Below, one piece after another: positions 18,742 to 27,082 of a stretch of DNA of 64,000 nt (position 1 is its first letter; each line of letters begins with the position of its first letter). This DNA is from Candidatus Poribacteria bacterium (GTDB lineage: Bacteria; Poribacteria; WGA-4E; WGA-3G), in the NCBI GenBank assembly GCA_026710795.1, contig JAPOQK010000003.1, positions 1 to 64,000 on the forward strand, in the 5' to 3' direction. A program made the translations under genes and the position numbers. The notes beneath the pieces were generated by a model. That model saw nothing but the letters and a program-made list of their open reading frames with translations, was not told the origin of the DNA and made no database searches.

Positions 18742-19722
18742 CTATTGTTTCGGATAGAGAAGGTGAATGTTATCACCAAATGTCAATTCATCAACAGAAG
18801 AATACGTTTTGGCTAAATCAATTTCTATATAAGTTTGTCCACCTTTAGTTCCACTGTAACCTGTGGAAAAGATGAGCTGCTTATCACCGAGTCTGACGAC
18901 TCCATCCTTCATATATTTGGGTGAAAAAAGTCCTACAGGTGTATGTCCAACAACCAAAATATTCGCATTGAGAATTTTAAGAAAATTCTCGGTATGTTTC
19001 AACGTATATCCACCAAACATTACCAATTTTGAACGGTCCCACAACAATTCGTCAAGTGTGTCTTTAGCTGGTGTAACAAGGTCTGATAGGCTGCTAATGC
19101 TGCGCGCTGGACCTGCATGGACGGCGACAAATCCGTTTTTACCGATAACCACTGTCGGAAGGTTCATAATGAAATCGAAATGTGTATCAGTCATTCGTTC
19201 AATGAAATTAAATTGTTTATAATAGCTACCGTTTATACCGTTGTATAATCGATGAATGAAAGCCTGTCTGTTTTTTTCATTCATTCCGTGTCTTTTCATC
19301 ACAGCATAAGTGTCTGCTGCCGCGAATTCGTGGTTACCTCTAATATAGATCAATCTTTTTCCATTTTCTCCAAGTTCTTGCTGTATTTCCATTACTCGGT
19401 CAACAATTTGGATGTCCCCGTACGGGGGTTTTGGTTGTTCATCGGGTTTATAATCAATTGCATCACCAAGCATTATCCCGTAAACATCTTCATCTGCTTT
19501 AATCCGATCAATTAATTTGGTTTGTTCCAGCCACTGATTAAAATCTTTCCAATGTGCATGTAGGTCAGCAACAATGTAGGCAGTGCCGTGATCGGGTAGG
19601 ACAATTATGTGTCCATCTCGGGTAATTTCATTGGGATACTGTGAGAGGTGTTTCGGTTGGGCATTTACAACCATTGTGAAACATACGAGCAAAAAGGTTA
19701 TTGGATAAAGATAAGTGTTCAT
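18742..19722 (-). CDS. Exported metallophosphatase (calcineurin-like / PPP type)
   Basis: The signal peptide (residues 1-21, ending VNA) is followed by the five metal-binding blocks of the metallophosphoesterase fold. These are VADLHAHW (D-x-H), MLGDAIDY (GD), IRGNHEF (GNHE), VAVHAGPA (H) and LVVGHTPVG (GH). The GNHE and HAGP forms point to the protein-phosphatase-like PPP branch rather than to phosphodiesterases. It would act in the periplasm or outside. It begins six bases after the stop of the peptidase gene, so the two are very likely co-transcribed. Substrate unknown. Confidence 0.87.
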   Translation of the reverse strand: MNTYLYPITFLLVCFTMVVNAQPKHLSQYPNEITRDGHIIVLPDHGTAYIVADLHAHWKDFNQWLEQTKLIDRIKADEDVYGIMLGDAIDYKPDEQPKPPYGDIQIVDRVMEIQQELGENGKRLIYIRGNHEFAAADTYAVMKRHGMNEKNRQAFIHRLYNGINGSYYKQFNFIERMTDTHFDFIMNLPTVVIGKNGFVAVHAGPARSISSLSDLVTPAKDTLDELLWDRSKLVMFGGYTLKHTENFLKILNANILVVGHTPVGLFSPKYMKDGVVRLGDKQLIFSTGYSGTKGGQTYIEIDLAKTYSSVDELTFGDNIHLLYPKQ

Positions 19723-19728
19723 AGGTTC

Positions 19729-20649
19729 TCACTCTCTGAAGAAGACATCAACGACTTCTTCCTGTTGTGCAAGTTTATTTAGTCGCAATCGTCTACGATT
19801 CCAACTAATGAAATAGAAAAACAAGAATAACATTGCTAAACCACCCCAAAAAATGTATGAACTGGAAAGCAGAGATGCCCAGTGATAACGTTTTGGCAGT
19901 GATTCTCGCCATTGCTTATCAAAGGTTGCGAGATCGTAACCGAGAACAGATTCAAATGCTGTGTTTAGATTAGTCTCGTTGTGGAGACGGTCAATAACTG
20001 TCCATAAAGGTTCAGTGCCGTTAATCTCAACAAACCAACGGAGTGCGTCTTGACTTTGTGCATAAGCTAAATCCGCACCATTCTGTGAAGCGGGAAATTT
20101 GCTTGTTAATTCGTGAAGCGGCAAAATAGATTTTGTGAATACATTTTTCAGTAAGGTTTCGTGTCGACCGGGAACCCATTCCTTTGAGAAATGCATTGCA
20201 ATGCCTTCCACAAACCATAACGGAATTCCTTTGACCGACTTTTTTGTGTATTGTCCAAAAAGAACATGTGCAATTTCGTGACGAAGAACTTGTGCTAATT
20301 GGAGTTTCGCAACTGAGATCTGAGCAGGATTTTGTATTATGATACGCCGACTTAACGGAAACGCACATCCAACTGCCCAATCTTGTATCGGTGCATGTAC
20401 AAAGGCTTGAAACGCTTTTTGAGTGTCGCAAACATAAATTTTAATTGTTTCGTCAGGGATGTGACGTGTAATCCGATACAATTCTGCATAGAAATCTTCC
20501 GCTATTTTGAGTATAGATGCCGGATCTACTGTGTTTTCTCTGTAGTATATGCGAAAATGTGTACTTTCTGATGTTTCCCATGAAGCAGCTACGGAGAATG
20601 ATGGAAGTAATAATAAAACAAAAACAACGTTTTTCATTTGAAACATCAT
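19729..20649 (-). CDS. Membrane-anchored gluzincin metallopeptidase (peptidase MA-like)
   Basis: After a signal peptide the catalytic domain carries HEIAH (zinc ligands and catalytic Glu) and, 21 residues further, WFVEGIAMHFSKE, which supplies the third (Glu) ligand. This is the pattern of the peptidase MA-like families. Near the C-terminus (residues about 264-290) a membrane span (SSSYIFWGGLAMLFLFFYFISW) and a basic tail anchor it with the active site outside the cytoplasm. Met5 is an alternative start. It lies 12 bases after the serpin stop and six before the metallophosphatase, so a protease inhibitor and a protease share one transcript. Confidence 0.83.
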   Translation of the reverse strand: MMFQMKNVVFVLLLLPSFSVAASWETSESTHFRIYYRENTVDPASILKIAEDFYAELYRITRHIPDETIKIYVCDTQKAFQAFVHAPIQDWAVGCAFPLSRRIIIQNPAQISVAKLQLAQVLRHEIAHVLFGQYTKKSVKGIPLWFVEGIAMHFSKEWVPGRHETLLKNVFTKSILPLHELTSKFPASQNGADLAYAQSQDALRWFVEINGTEPLWTVIDRLHNETNLNTAFESVLGYDLATFDKQWRESLPKRYHWASLLSSSYIFWGGLAMLFLFFYFISWNRRRLRLNKLAQQEEVVDVFFRE

Positions 20650-20661
20650 ACATGCTTATGC

Positions 20662-21918
20662 CTACGGATCTACCACAGTGCCCATGAACAGCACCGTCTT
20701 TGTTTCATTATCACGAATAGCAAAGAAAAATGGTCTATCTGCAATAAACTGAGGTGGAAGTGATGTGACGGCAATACCGATCCCAGTTACTGCTGCAGCT
20801 TCTGAACCCTCTTCGTTGACATCAATGAAAGTTTTATGTTTCACCTTCGCAATATACAAATTGCTATCTAAATTATCTAATTGTGCCATGCGGCTGAAAT
20901 CTGCACGACCTTCGTCAAATGCTACTGACATACCAAGAGACTTTAGAGAATCAATTAGACTTGTTTCATATTCTAATTTGAATTTTGGAATTTGCACCCA
21001 GATTTTACGTTTCTGGAACTGCGACATCCAATTCTCCCAATTTTCTGCGTTCAAACTCTCTAAAAAGTCGGTAAGATTGGAATCACGAGATGGCAGAAAA
21101 ATATACATGCTTATGCTCCCATCTCCATAAGGGAGACTAATCGCCTGTAGACCATCTTCGTGGTTTACGTAGTGCAGGTATTCATCTGTCCTATTCATCA
21201 TTGGCACTTGCTTTGTGCTTCCACTTTCAAGATGGAACGTTGCATCACGCGTGTTTTCGGAATCAAATTTTGTTTGCCAAGACCCTTTGAAATAGACAGC
21301 ATTTATTAGGAACAATACCATTTGGGGGTCAATGTTATCGTCTACGATTTTCTGTATTTTGCCATTGGTATGGGTATCAACCCACATATTAATCGTTTGT
21401 GATGCACTCGGATCAGAGAAATCCAATGTTGTAATTTCTGCTTTGAAAAATTGGGAGTTTCTATCCAAGAAATCCTGTTTGAATGGTATCCCTTGTTTCC
21501 CCCAGAGTGAATTTGCTATTGTAAGTATCAATTCCGAATCAGTTGACTGAAGGTTCTGATTCAAATGTGAATACCCAGAATTAATCAAGTCGCTGTCTAT
21601 CCCTTGTAGCTGCAACGTATTAACCATCGCTTGCTCCGTTTCACCTGCTGCGCCATTAAGCGTCATTGCCAATGCAACGGATACACTGTAAGGTGAGACG
21701 AATATATTCTTATCTTGCTCAATTTTGCGGATTTCACTGAAAAGATTAAAAGCGAATTTAGTATTTGCCGAGACAACTATTGGGTCAACAGCACCCGGTT
21801 CACTTTTGATTATCTCCGGATCTAATTCACGTTCACAACCAGCGACAATAAGCAGTGTCAGTCCACACATCATCAGGACAATGGAAAATAAATTGACATT
21901 ACAAATTTTTGTTTTCAT
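20662..21918 (-). CDS. Serpin lipoprotein 1 (predicted P1 Thr)
   Basis: A full-length serpin of 418 residues with a lipoprotein signal (LLIVAGC, lipid Cys near 28), so it should sit on a membrane facing outward. Family marks: NIFVSPYSVSVALAMTLNGAAGET in the first helices, the NAVYFKGSWQTKF shutter strand, and the C-terminal DRPFFFAIRD. The reactive-loop hinge EEGSEAAAVT has the small residues needed for loop insertion, so it should be an inhibitor. Aligning with alpha-1-antitrypsin places P1-P1' at Thr385-Ser386 (20761-20766), which suggests elastase-like or other non-trypsin targets. AAAGGAAA precedes the ATG. A peptidase gene follows 12 bases later. Confidence 0.93.
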   Translation of the reverse strand: MKTKICNVNLFSIVLMMCGLTLLIVAGCERELDPEIIKSEPGAVDPIVVSANTKFAFNLFSEIRKIEQDKNIFVSPYSVSVALAMTLNGAAGETEQAMVNTLQLQGIDSDLINSGYSHLNQNLQSTDSELILTIANSLWGKQGIPFKQDFLDRNSQFFKAEITTLDFSDPSASQTINMWVDTHTNGKIQKIVDDNIDPQMVLFLINAVYFKGSWQTKFDSENTRDATFHLESGSTKQVPMMNRTDEYLHYVNHEDGLQAISLPYGDGSISMYIFLPSRDSNLTDFLESLNAENWENWMSQFQKRKIWVQIPKFKLEYETSLIDSLKSLGMSVAFDEGRADFSRMAQLDNLDSNLYIAKVKHKTFIDVNEEGSEAAAVTGIGIAVTSLPPQFIADRPFFFAIRDNETKTVLFMGTVVDP

Positions 21919-22217
21919 CAGAAATGGTTTCCTTTTGAATGTAACCTTTGTATCGTGTTTTCTACGAAAGTTGATGTGTACGGAATAAATTCTTGTGAGT
22001 TGTACAACTATGATTCTGTCTCATGAAATACTATTTATAGTGTAATACAACACACCATAAATTGCAACTCATTATAATCGGTTGGGTGTGTAAAGTATTG
22101 TCGGATCAACTCTCTACATTGTAGGTGCAAGTCTGCGTGTCCACCTTACTTGACAAATTAGACATAACAACAGTATTATTGGTCGGAGCGAGCAAAGCGA
22201 CCTCCGACATAGGAACC

Positions 22218-22289
22218 CCATAGGTGTCAACTTAAGGTAAATATATGTTCGGACAAGCGCATTTCATTCCCTTAAGTTGACACCTATGG
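22218..22289. repeat. Perfect 20-bp inverted repeat (MITE-like)
   Basis: CCATAGGTGTCAACTTAAGG at 22218-22237 is the exact reverse complement of 22270-22289; the spacer is 32 bases. A 13 of 14 match to the right arm recurs at 54173-54186 (CTTAAGTTGAGACC). It looks like a small non-autonomous element or its two ends. Nearby GTCGGA/TCCGAC (about 22173-22210) forms another hairpin. The whole stretch 21919-22941 between the two serpin genes holds no gene. Confidence 0.7.
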
Positions 22290-22477
22290 ATTTTCCTAAC
22301 TCAATTCACACACATAAATTATTATTTTAGATTTTCTCAAACATAACTATCCAAATCTAAAAGTTTTAGAGTCATTCCTGACTATTTTAGTTATATATAA
22401 GTCGTAAATCCAGTTCTGGTAAGGATTTATAGCAAAATACAAAAATCCGAAAAATTACGATTGACTCTAAAAACTCT

Positions 22478-22591
22478 AAAGTTTTTGGCATTAACCGTAT
22501 AATTCATTGTAGGAGGGAACTCTGATTCCCGATAGGCGCGATTCGGAGATCGTTCCTACAAGTATTTTGATCATATTTTGCCAAAAACTTT
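22478..22591. repeat. Nested inverted repeat, 114 bases
   Basis: The outer arms AAAGTTTTTGGCA (22478-22490) and TGCCAAAAACTTT (22579-22591) are exact complements. Inside lies a long imperfect stem, 22507-22561, bounded by TTGTAGGA and TCCTACAA. The nested palindrome is typical of small mobile or REP-like elements; I see no coding capacity. Confidence 0.65.
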
Positions 22592-22690
22592 ACATACCCT
22601 AATTGGTTTCAGGGTCATTTAGTTTTAAGAATACTCAGTTGATGGTTGTTACAAGGAGGTTATATCGTAGGTTGGGAGAGCTAAGCGACA

Positions 22691-22910
22691 GCCATAAGTC
22701 TCAATTTAAGGTGATAAATCCGTTTTTTCTGGTATTTATTGTTGTTCCACTGTTTACACACCTTTCGCACCGCTGGTGCTATGATGCGATTTGCCAAAGC
22801 CTCGGAGAGGCGAAAGGTGTATAGCAACTGATGTCTATGTTTACCAAGCCCCAGAGGGGCAACAGGTATATCAGATGTATAAATGTTACTCACTAAATTG
22901 ACATCTATGG
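22691..22910. repeat. Imperfect inverted repeat with internal hairpin
   Basis: GCCATAAGTCTCAATTTAAG at 22691 is an imperfect inverse of CACTAAATTGACATCTATGG at 22891-22910. Both resemble the arms of the perfect repeat at 22218. Between them ACACCTTTCGC (22758-22768) pairs exactly with GCGAAAGGTGT (22810-22820), and CCCCAGAGGGGC forms a small hairpin near 22850. I read this as an older relative of the 22218 element. Short frames here are not convincing genes. Confidence 0.55.
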
Positions 22911-22941
22911 TATCCGTATTGGTTACCCGCCTGTTTTACTT

Positions 22942-24204
22942 CTACGGGTCCACAACAGTTCCCATGAATAACACAGTTTGTGTTTGGTTATCTCGGATTG
23001 CAAAGAAAAACGGTCGATCCGCATTAAATACTGTGCGTAGGATTGACTTTACCCCAATTCCTACACTTGTTGCAGCAGCAGCCTCCGAACCCTCCTCGTT
23101 GACTTCAATGAAGGTTTTATGTGCTACTTTCTGAATATATAAATTGCCTCCAATGTCGTCTAAATGTGCCATTCGACTGAAATCAGCACTATCTTCATCA
23201 AATGCGACACCCATACCGAGACTTGTCAGCGCGTCATTAAGTTCCTTTGTGCCATATTCCAATTTGAATTTTGGAAAATAAACCATCACTTCCTGTTCCT
23301 GTAACTCTGAAATCCAATTTTCCAAATTTTCCGCAGTTAAAGTCTGTATAAAAGTATTTAGGTTGGACTTACTTGAGGGCAGGAAAATATACATACCCAT
23401 CTTCCCCTCTCCATAAGGGAGACTAATTGCCTGAAAATTTTCCTCGCTATTTTCATAATAGGCGAAATCACCTTTCCTTGACATCATCGGGACCTGTTTC
23501 GTGCTTCCAGTTACCAGATGGAACTTCCTATCACTCGTTGCTGACGGATCAAACTCTGTTTGCCATGTACCTTTAAAATAGATAGCATTAATTAAGAATA
23601 AAACGGCATTTGATTCAATTTCATCAAGTATTTTTTTGATCTTGCCGTTAGTGTTTGTATTTACCCACTGATTAATAGTTGTGAGGGAATTTGGATCTGC
23701 AAAATCAAGCGTTGAGATTTCCGCATTGAAATATTGGCTATTTCTCTGTTGGAAATCCTGCTTGAACGGAACACCTTCATGCCCCCAAAGCGAGTTGGCA
23801 ATTGTGAGAGTAACTTTCGGGTCTGATGTCTGAAGTGTCTGGAGTAATTGATAGTAACTGGAATTGATTGAATCCGTTGTAATACCTTGTAGTTGTAATG
23901 TATCAATCATTGCTTGTTCTGTTTCACCAGCTGCACCGTTTAACGTCATAGCAAGTGCTGTGGAAACACTGAACGGGGATAGAAAGATATTCTGGTTCTG
24001 TTCAGTATTCCAGATTGTATTGAATAGGTTAAAACCGAATTCAGTATTTCCTAAAGAAACGTTGGAATCTATGGGAGCAACAACAGAATCCTCCATCGCT
24101 TGGTTTAGTGTATCCACAACTGAATCAAAACACCCAACAAATAACAGAAAAACGAGCATCATCAAACTTAGCACGGTTTTTCCGACTATATGTTTGCTAT
24201 TCAC
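22942..24204 (-). CDS. Serpin lipoprotein 2 (predicted P1 Lys)
   Basis: A paralogue of the serpin at 20662-21918 (420 residues), with lipobox LLFVGC, shared shutter motifs (SPFSVSTALAMTLNGAAGETEQAM, INAIYFKGTWQTEF) and an almost identical C-terminus. The hinge EEGSEAAAATS is intact, so it should be inhibitory. The exposed loop differs completely: by the same alignment P1-P1' is Lys386-Ser387 (around 23044-23049), predicting trypsin-like targets. GGAGG precedes the ATG. The two serpin genes are a tandem duplication now separated by about 1 kb of inverted repeats. The msrP stop is 45 bases upstream, so the two may be co-transcribed. Confidence 0.93.
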   Translation of the reverse strand: MNSKHIVGKTVLSLMMLVFLLFVGCFDSVVDTLNQAMEDSVVAPIDSNVSLGNTEFGFNLFNTIWNTEQNQNIFLSPFSVSTALAMTLNGAAGETEQAMIDTLQLQGITTDSINSSYYQLLQTLQTSDPKVTLTIANSLWGHEGVPFKQDFQQRNSQYFNAEISTLDFADPNSLTTINQWVNTNTNGKIKKILDEIESNAVLFLINAIYFKGTWQTEFDPSATSDRKFHLVTGSTKQVPMMSRKGDFAYYENSEENFQAISLPYGEGKMGMYIFLPSSKSNLNTFIQTLTAENLENWISELQEQEVMVYFPKFKLEYGTKELNDALTSLGMGVAFDEDSADFSRMAHLDDIGGNLYIQKVAHKTFIEVNEEGSEAAAATSVGIGVKSILRTVFNADRPFFFAIRDNQTQTVLFMGTVVDP

Positions 24205-24249
24205 CTGTATCCTCCATATTGGTGTGTAATTTGCTACTTAACATTATCT

Positions 24250-25209
24250 TTAGTAAAGGTGCGCGACATATTCACCGTAACCGTTGTATATCTTTGTCGG
24301 ATGTCTGTCCATTGAGCCAATCATCCATTCAGAGGCTTGTGACCAACGGGGATGTGGAACTTTTGGATTGACGTTTGCTTCAAATCCGTATTCCCTCGGA
24401 AGAATAACATTCCAAAAGTTACGCGGTTTCTTATCGGTGAGTTCTATGCTGACAATTGATTTAATGCTTTTAAACCCATATTTCCATGGCACAATCAATC
24501 GTAAAGGTGAACCGTGTTGTGGTGGTAGAACATGTCCGTAGATACCAACAACCATAAGTGTTAGTTCGTTCATGGCTTCGGCAAGTGTCAATCCTTCAAC
24601 ATAGGGCCACGGCAAACGAGCATCGTTTTGATGCGGTGCAACATCAGGATCAAAAAATGTTTCCATCCGGACATATTTTGCAGATGATTTCGGTTGAACT
24701 TTTTCAAGGAGTGCTTTCATCGGAAAACCGACCCACGGCACTACCATTGCCCAAGTTTCAACACACCGAAAACGATAGATACGTTCTTCAAGCGGCATCT
24801 GTTTAATCAAGTCGTCCACATCTATCGTCATAGGATTTTCGACGTGTCCGGTAATTTCAATTTCCCATGGACGCGTTTTGAACCTTTCTACACGTTTCCA
24901 AACGGTACTTTTTGACGATGTAAACTCATAGAAGTTGTTGTAGGTTGCTGCGACGATTTCTTTAGTTTGTTCTCTTGTGACATTAAAATTCTCATTCTTT
25001 ACTGCTGAGAGTTTTTCTTTTTGATAAGCTTCAAGTTGTTTCGCAACACCTTTATTTTGTGCACATGCGGTTGAACTAAACAATGATAAAGCACCTGCAC
25101 CTACTATGCCGAGGTCTTTTATAAACTTTCTGCGGTTAATATAAGTTGATTCAGGAGTTACACGGTTTTCTGGGATTTCCCATCCCTTAGGAATCTTTAT
25201 ATTTGCCAT
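24250..25209 (-). CDS. Protein-methionine-sulfoxide reductase catalytic subunit MsrP (YedY)
   Basis: A periplasmic molybdopterin enzyme that repairs oxidised methionines in envelope proteins. The twin-arginine signal is clear (NRRKFIKDLGIVGAGALSLF), as expected for a folded molybdoprotein exported by Tat. The Mo-ligand cysteine lies in YRFRCVETWAMVVPWVGFP; other family blocks are LPPQHGSPLRLIVPWKYGFKS and NVILPREYGFEANVNP. Length (319) fits. AGGAGA precedes the ATG. The usual haem partner msrQ is not adjacent, so another quinol-side donor is needed. The neighbouring serpin gene follows after 45 bases. Confidence 0.95.
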   Translation of the reverse strand: MANIKIPKGWEIPENRVTPESTYINRRKFIKDLGIVGAGALSLFSSTACAQNKGVAKQLEAYQKEKLSAVKNENFNVTREQTKEIVAATYNNFYEFTSSKSTVWKRVERFKTRPWEIEITGHVENPMTIDVDDLIKQMPLEERIYRFRCVETWAMVVPWVGFPMKALLEKVQPKSSAKYVRMETFFDPDVAPHQNDARLPWPYVEGLTLAEAMNELTLMVVGIYGHVLPPQHGSPLRLIVPWKYGFKSIKSIVSIELTDKKPRNFWNVILPREYGFEANVNPKVPHPRWSQASEWMIGSMDRHPTKIYNGYGEYVAHLY

Positions 25210-25356
25210 CGGATTCTCCTATACCCTAATATATCTTATGTGTTCACACTGTGAAACTATGTTATTTTAAGGTTAATTCGTTGATACAAATTATACAGAT
25301 TTACTATTTAAAGTGCAATCCATATTTACGAATGTGTTCTGATGTTACATTTTTTT

Positions 25357-25386
25357 TTGCAACTATTTCGGACTATGGTGTATAAT
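25357..25386 (+). promoter_or_regulatory. Predicted promoter for the Cys-rich/His-rich island
   Basis: TTGCAA (25357-25362) and a perfect TATAAT (25381-25386) are separated by 18 bases. The site lies 56 bases before the ATG at 25443 and faces the plus-strand genes. Confidence 0.6.
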
Positions 25387-25442
25387 ACCCTATAAGAGTA
25401 AATTTGTTCCTGTCATTAATTAAAGAGTGGAGTTATTGAGCA

Positions 25443-25883
25443 ATGATTCGTAAATATTGGCTGTTTCACATAATACTTGGTGCATTGGTCTGTGTTCAGT
25501 TCGTATGTCCGCTTTTTTGCGTTGCATTTGAACAAACGGTGTGCAACAGTATGTCCACAGAAAAACAGCCAGGGTCTACTGAATTTGGTTCATCTTGTTG
25601 CAATAATACGAGAACAAATACCACAGATAAGTCTAAAACTCCGTCAGAGAAAGACAACTCTTGCTGTGTTTCAGATTTAGATGTAATACTACCTAGCGAC
25701 ACATTCAATGCTAACTCTGTTAACGATTTTGCTGAACAACGCCTTGTTACTATTGTTCCAATATCTTCAACTCAGCCAGTTGCTCAGGAGCAACTGCTTC
25801 ATTTCACACTTCCACCAAAATTAGTTATCTCATCACTCAACCGCAATCTTTCCCGCCGCGGCCCACCTAATACCCGTTCTTAA
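25443..25883 (+). CDS. Small exported cysteine-rich protein
   Basis: Not a recognised family. The N-terminus (residues 1-28) is hydrophobic with a signal-like sequence, followed by several cysteines, including two CC pairs (SSCCNN and NSCCVSD) in a Ser/Thr/Lys-rich stretch. The C-terminus ends with a basic RRGPP segment, of a kind I recall from small exported proteins encoded beside metal-efflux or outer-membrane receptor genes. Cys-rich composition and the His-rich neighbour downstream suggest metal binding, but this is inference. A good promoter lies upstream and the next gene starts 122 bases later. Confidence 0.6.
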   Translation: MIRKYWLFHIILGALVCVQFVCPLFCVAFEQTVCNSMSTEKQPGSTEFGSSCCNNTRTNTTDKSKTPSEKDNSCCVSDLDVILPSDTFNANSVNDFAEQRLVTIVPISSTQPVAQEQLLHFTLPPKLVISSLNRNLSRRGPPNTRS

Positions 25884-26005
25884 AGAGTACATTCAATCAG
25901 AAGATTAAACGATTATTCTTTCCATGTGCTTACACGAGCAATGGAAATTGACTGTCAATAATAATTATACCTATTTTATTAAGGGTTATATTTGGAGGAA
26001 TCAAA

Positions 26006-27016
26006 ATGCAATCCCGGAATTTCACATTATACATTATTCGTAATGCCATAGCAATCATCGTTGTAACGTTGCTTTTTCTAAACTTCAGTTATGCTGAACA
26101 ACATACAAAGCACGACACACATAGCAAACACAAAACCAGTAACTTAAATGTTACATTAAACACCGAACCTCAAAAGATTGAGGTAGGGAAACCCGCAACG
26201 CTTATGTTCAAACTCACCGATGCAATGGGTGAACCTTTTACCGATCTGATGATACATCATGATCGGATTCTCCACGTGCTAATAGTCAGTGAGAATTTAC
26301 AGATTATTGGACATATCCATCCAGAAGATTTTGAGTCACGCGATTTAATTGCAGAACTTGATGGAACTTATACTGTGCACTTCACATTTCCTTATGCCGG
26401 CAGATACATATTAGCACTTGATGTGATGACAGCAGATGACGAATTCGCAAAATACTTGTATGTAGATGTCACAGGTGATAAGAAGATGGCGGATATTGCT
26501 GAGGACCTTCGCACGGAAAAAACTGTCTACGGATATAAGGAAGAAGGGGGAGATAGGTTTACAAAAGCTGTTTCCACTGCCGATGGAAAAGGGTCATCGG
26601 AATATCATGTGAAGATAGAAGTACCTGAACAAATCAAGGTTGGCGAGATGGTTCATATTATCTATCATTTTTCACGTGATGGAAAACCGGTCACCGATCT
26701 TGTTCCATTTTTAGATGCACCGATGCATTTTGCTATCGTCAGCACCCGTTTAGATGGTATACTGCATACACATGGTACAGTTCCAATGAATGGAAAAATG
26801 GATAAGATGGCAGAGAAGGATCCGCATGCCGGACACAAAATGAAAAAGAAAGCCTCAACAGGGCATCAACATCAAGGTACTACACCAGATAAATTCGGAC
26901 CTAAAGTGATGCTCATGACCACCTTTTCAAAAGCAGGAAAGTATCAGATTTTCGGACAACTCAAACATGCTGACCAGATTCTGTTTCCTACTTTCATGGT
27001 GGAAGTTGTAGACTAA
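26006..27016 (+). CDS. Exported His-rich two-domain protein, probable metal binding
   Basis: The signal peptide ends near SYA (residue 30). Two similar beta-sandwich-like units follow. The first, residues about 45-155, contains MIHHDRILHVLIVSENLQII and GHIHPED. The second, about 200-335, contains LDAPMHFAIVSTRLDG and ILHTHGTV. Each places conserved His in the same strand positions. An additional His-rich loop (HAGHKMKKKASTGHQHQG) and an N-terminal His cluster (HTKHDTHSKHK) add likely metal sites. The pattern recalls YtkA/copper-associated exported domains; the metal is not determined. GGAGG lies upstream of the ATG. Confidence 0.6.
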   Translation: MQSRNFTLYIIRNAIAIIVVTLLFLNFSYAEQHTKHDTHSKHKTSNLNVTLNTEPQKIEVGKPATLMFKLTDAMGEPFTDLMIHHDRILHVLIVSENLQIIGHIHPEDFESRDLIAELDGTYTVHFTFPYAGRYILALDVMTADDEFAKYLYVDVTGDKKMADIAEDLRTEKTVYGYKEEGGDRFTKAVSTADGKGSSEYHVKIEVPEQIKVGEMVHIIYHFSRDGKPVTDLVPFLDAPMHFAIVSTRLDGILHTHGTVPMNGKMDKMAEKDPHAGHKMKKKASTGHQHQGTTPDKFGPKVMLMTTFSKAGKYQIFGQLKHADQILFPTFMVEVVD

Positions 27017-27082
27017 AACTCCGTATCTGCTGTCGCTAAACAAACAGCGGCAGCAGACAACTACATTAGAAGGAGATTACTG

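Noticed and set aside
22603-22893. Short frames on both strands in the inverted-repeat cluster
   Set aside because: They lie wholly within palindromic repeats, overlap one another, and have no signal, domain or ribosome site.
21919-22941. CRISPR array
   Set aside because: Repeats are inverted pairs of different lengths, not regularly spaced direct repeats, and no cas genes are in the window.
20662-24204. Complete transposon carrying the serpins
   Set aside because: No transposase or matching ends flank the pair; the inverted repeats lie between the genes rather than around them.
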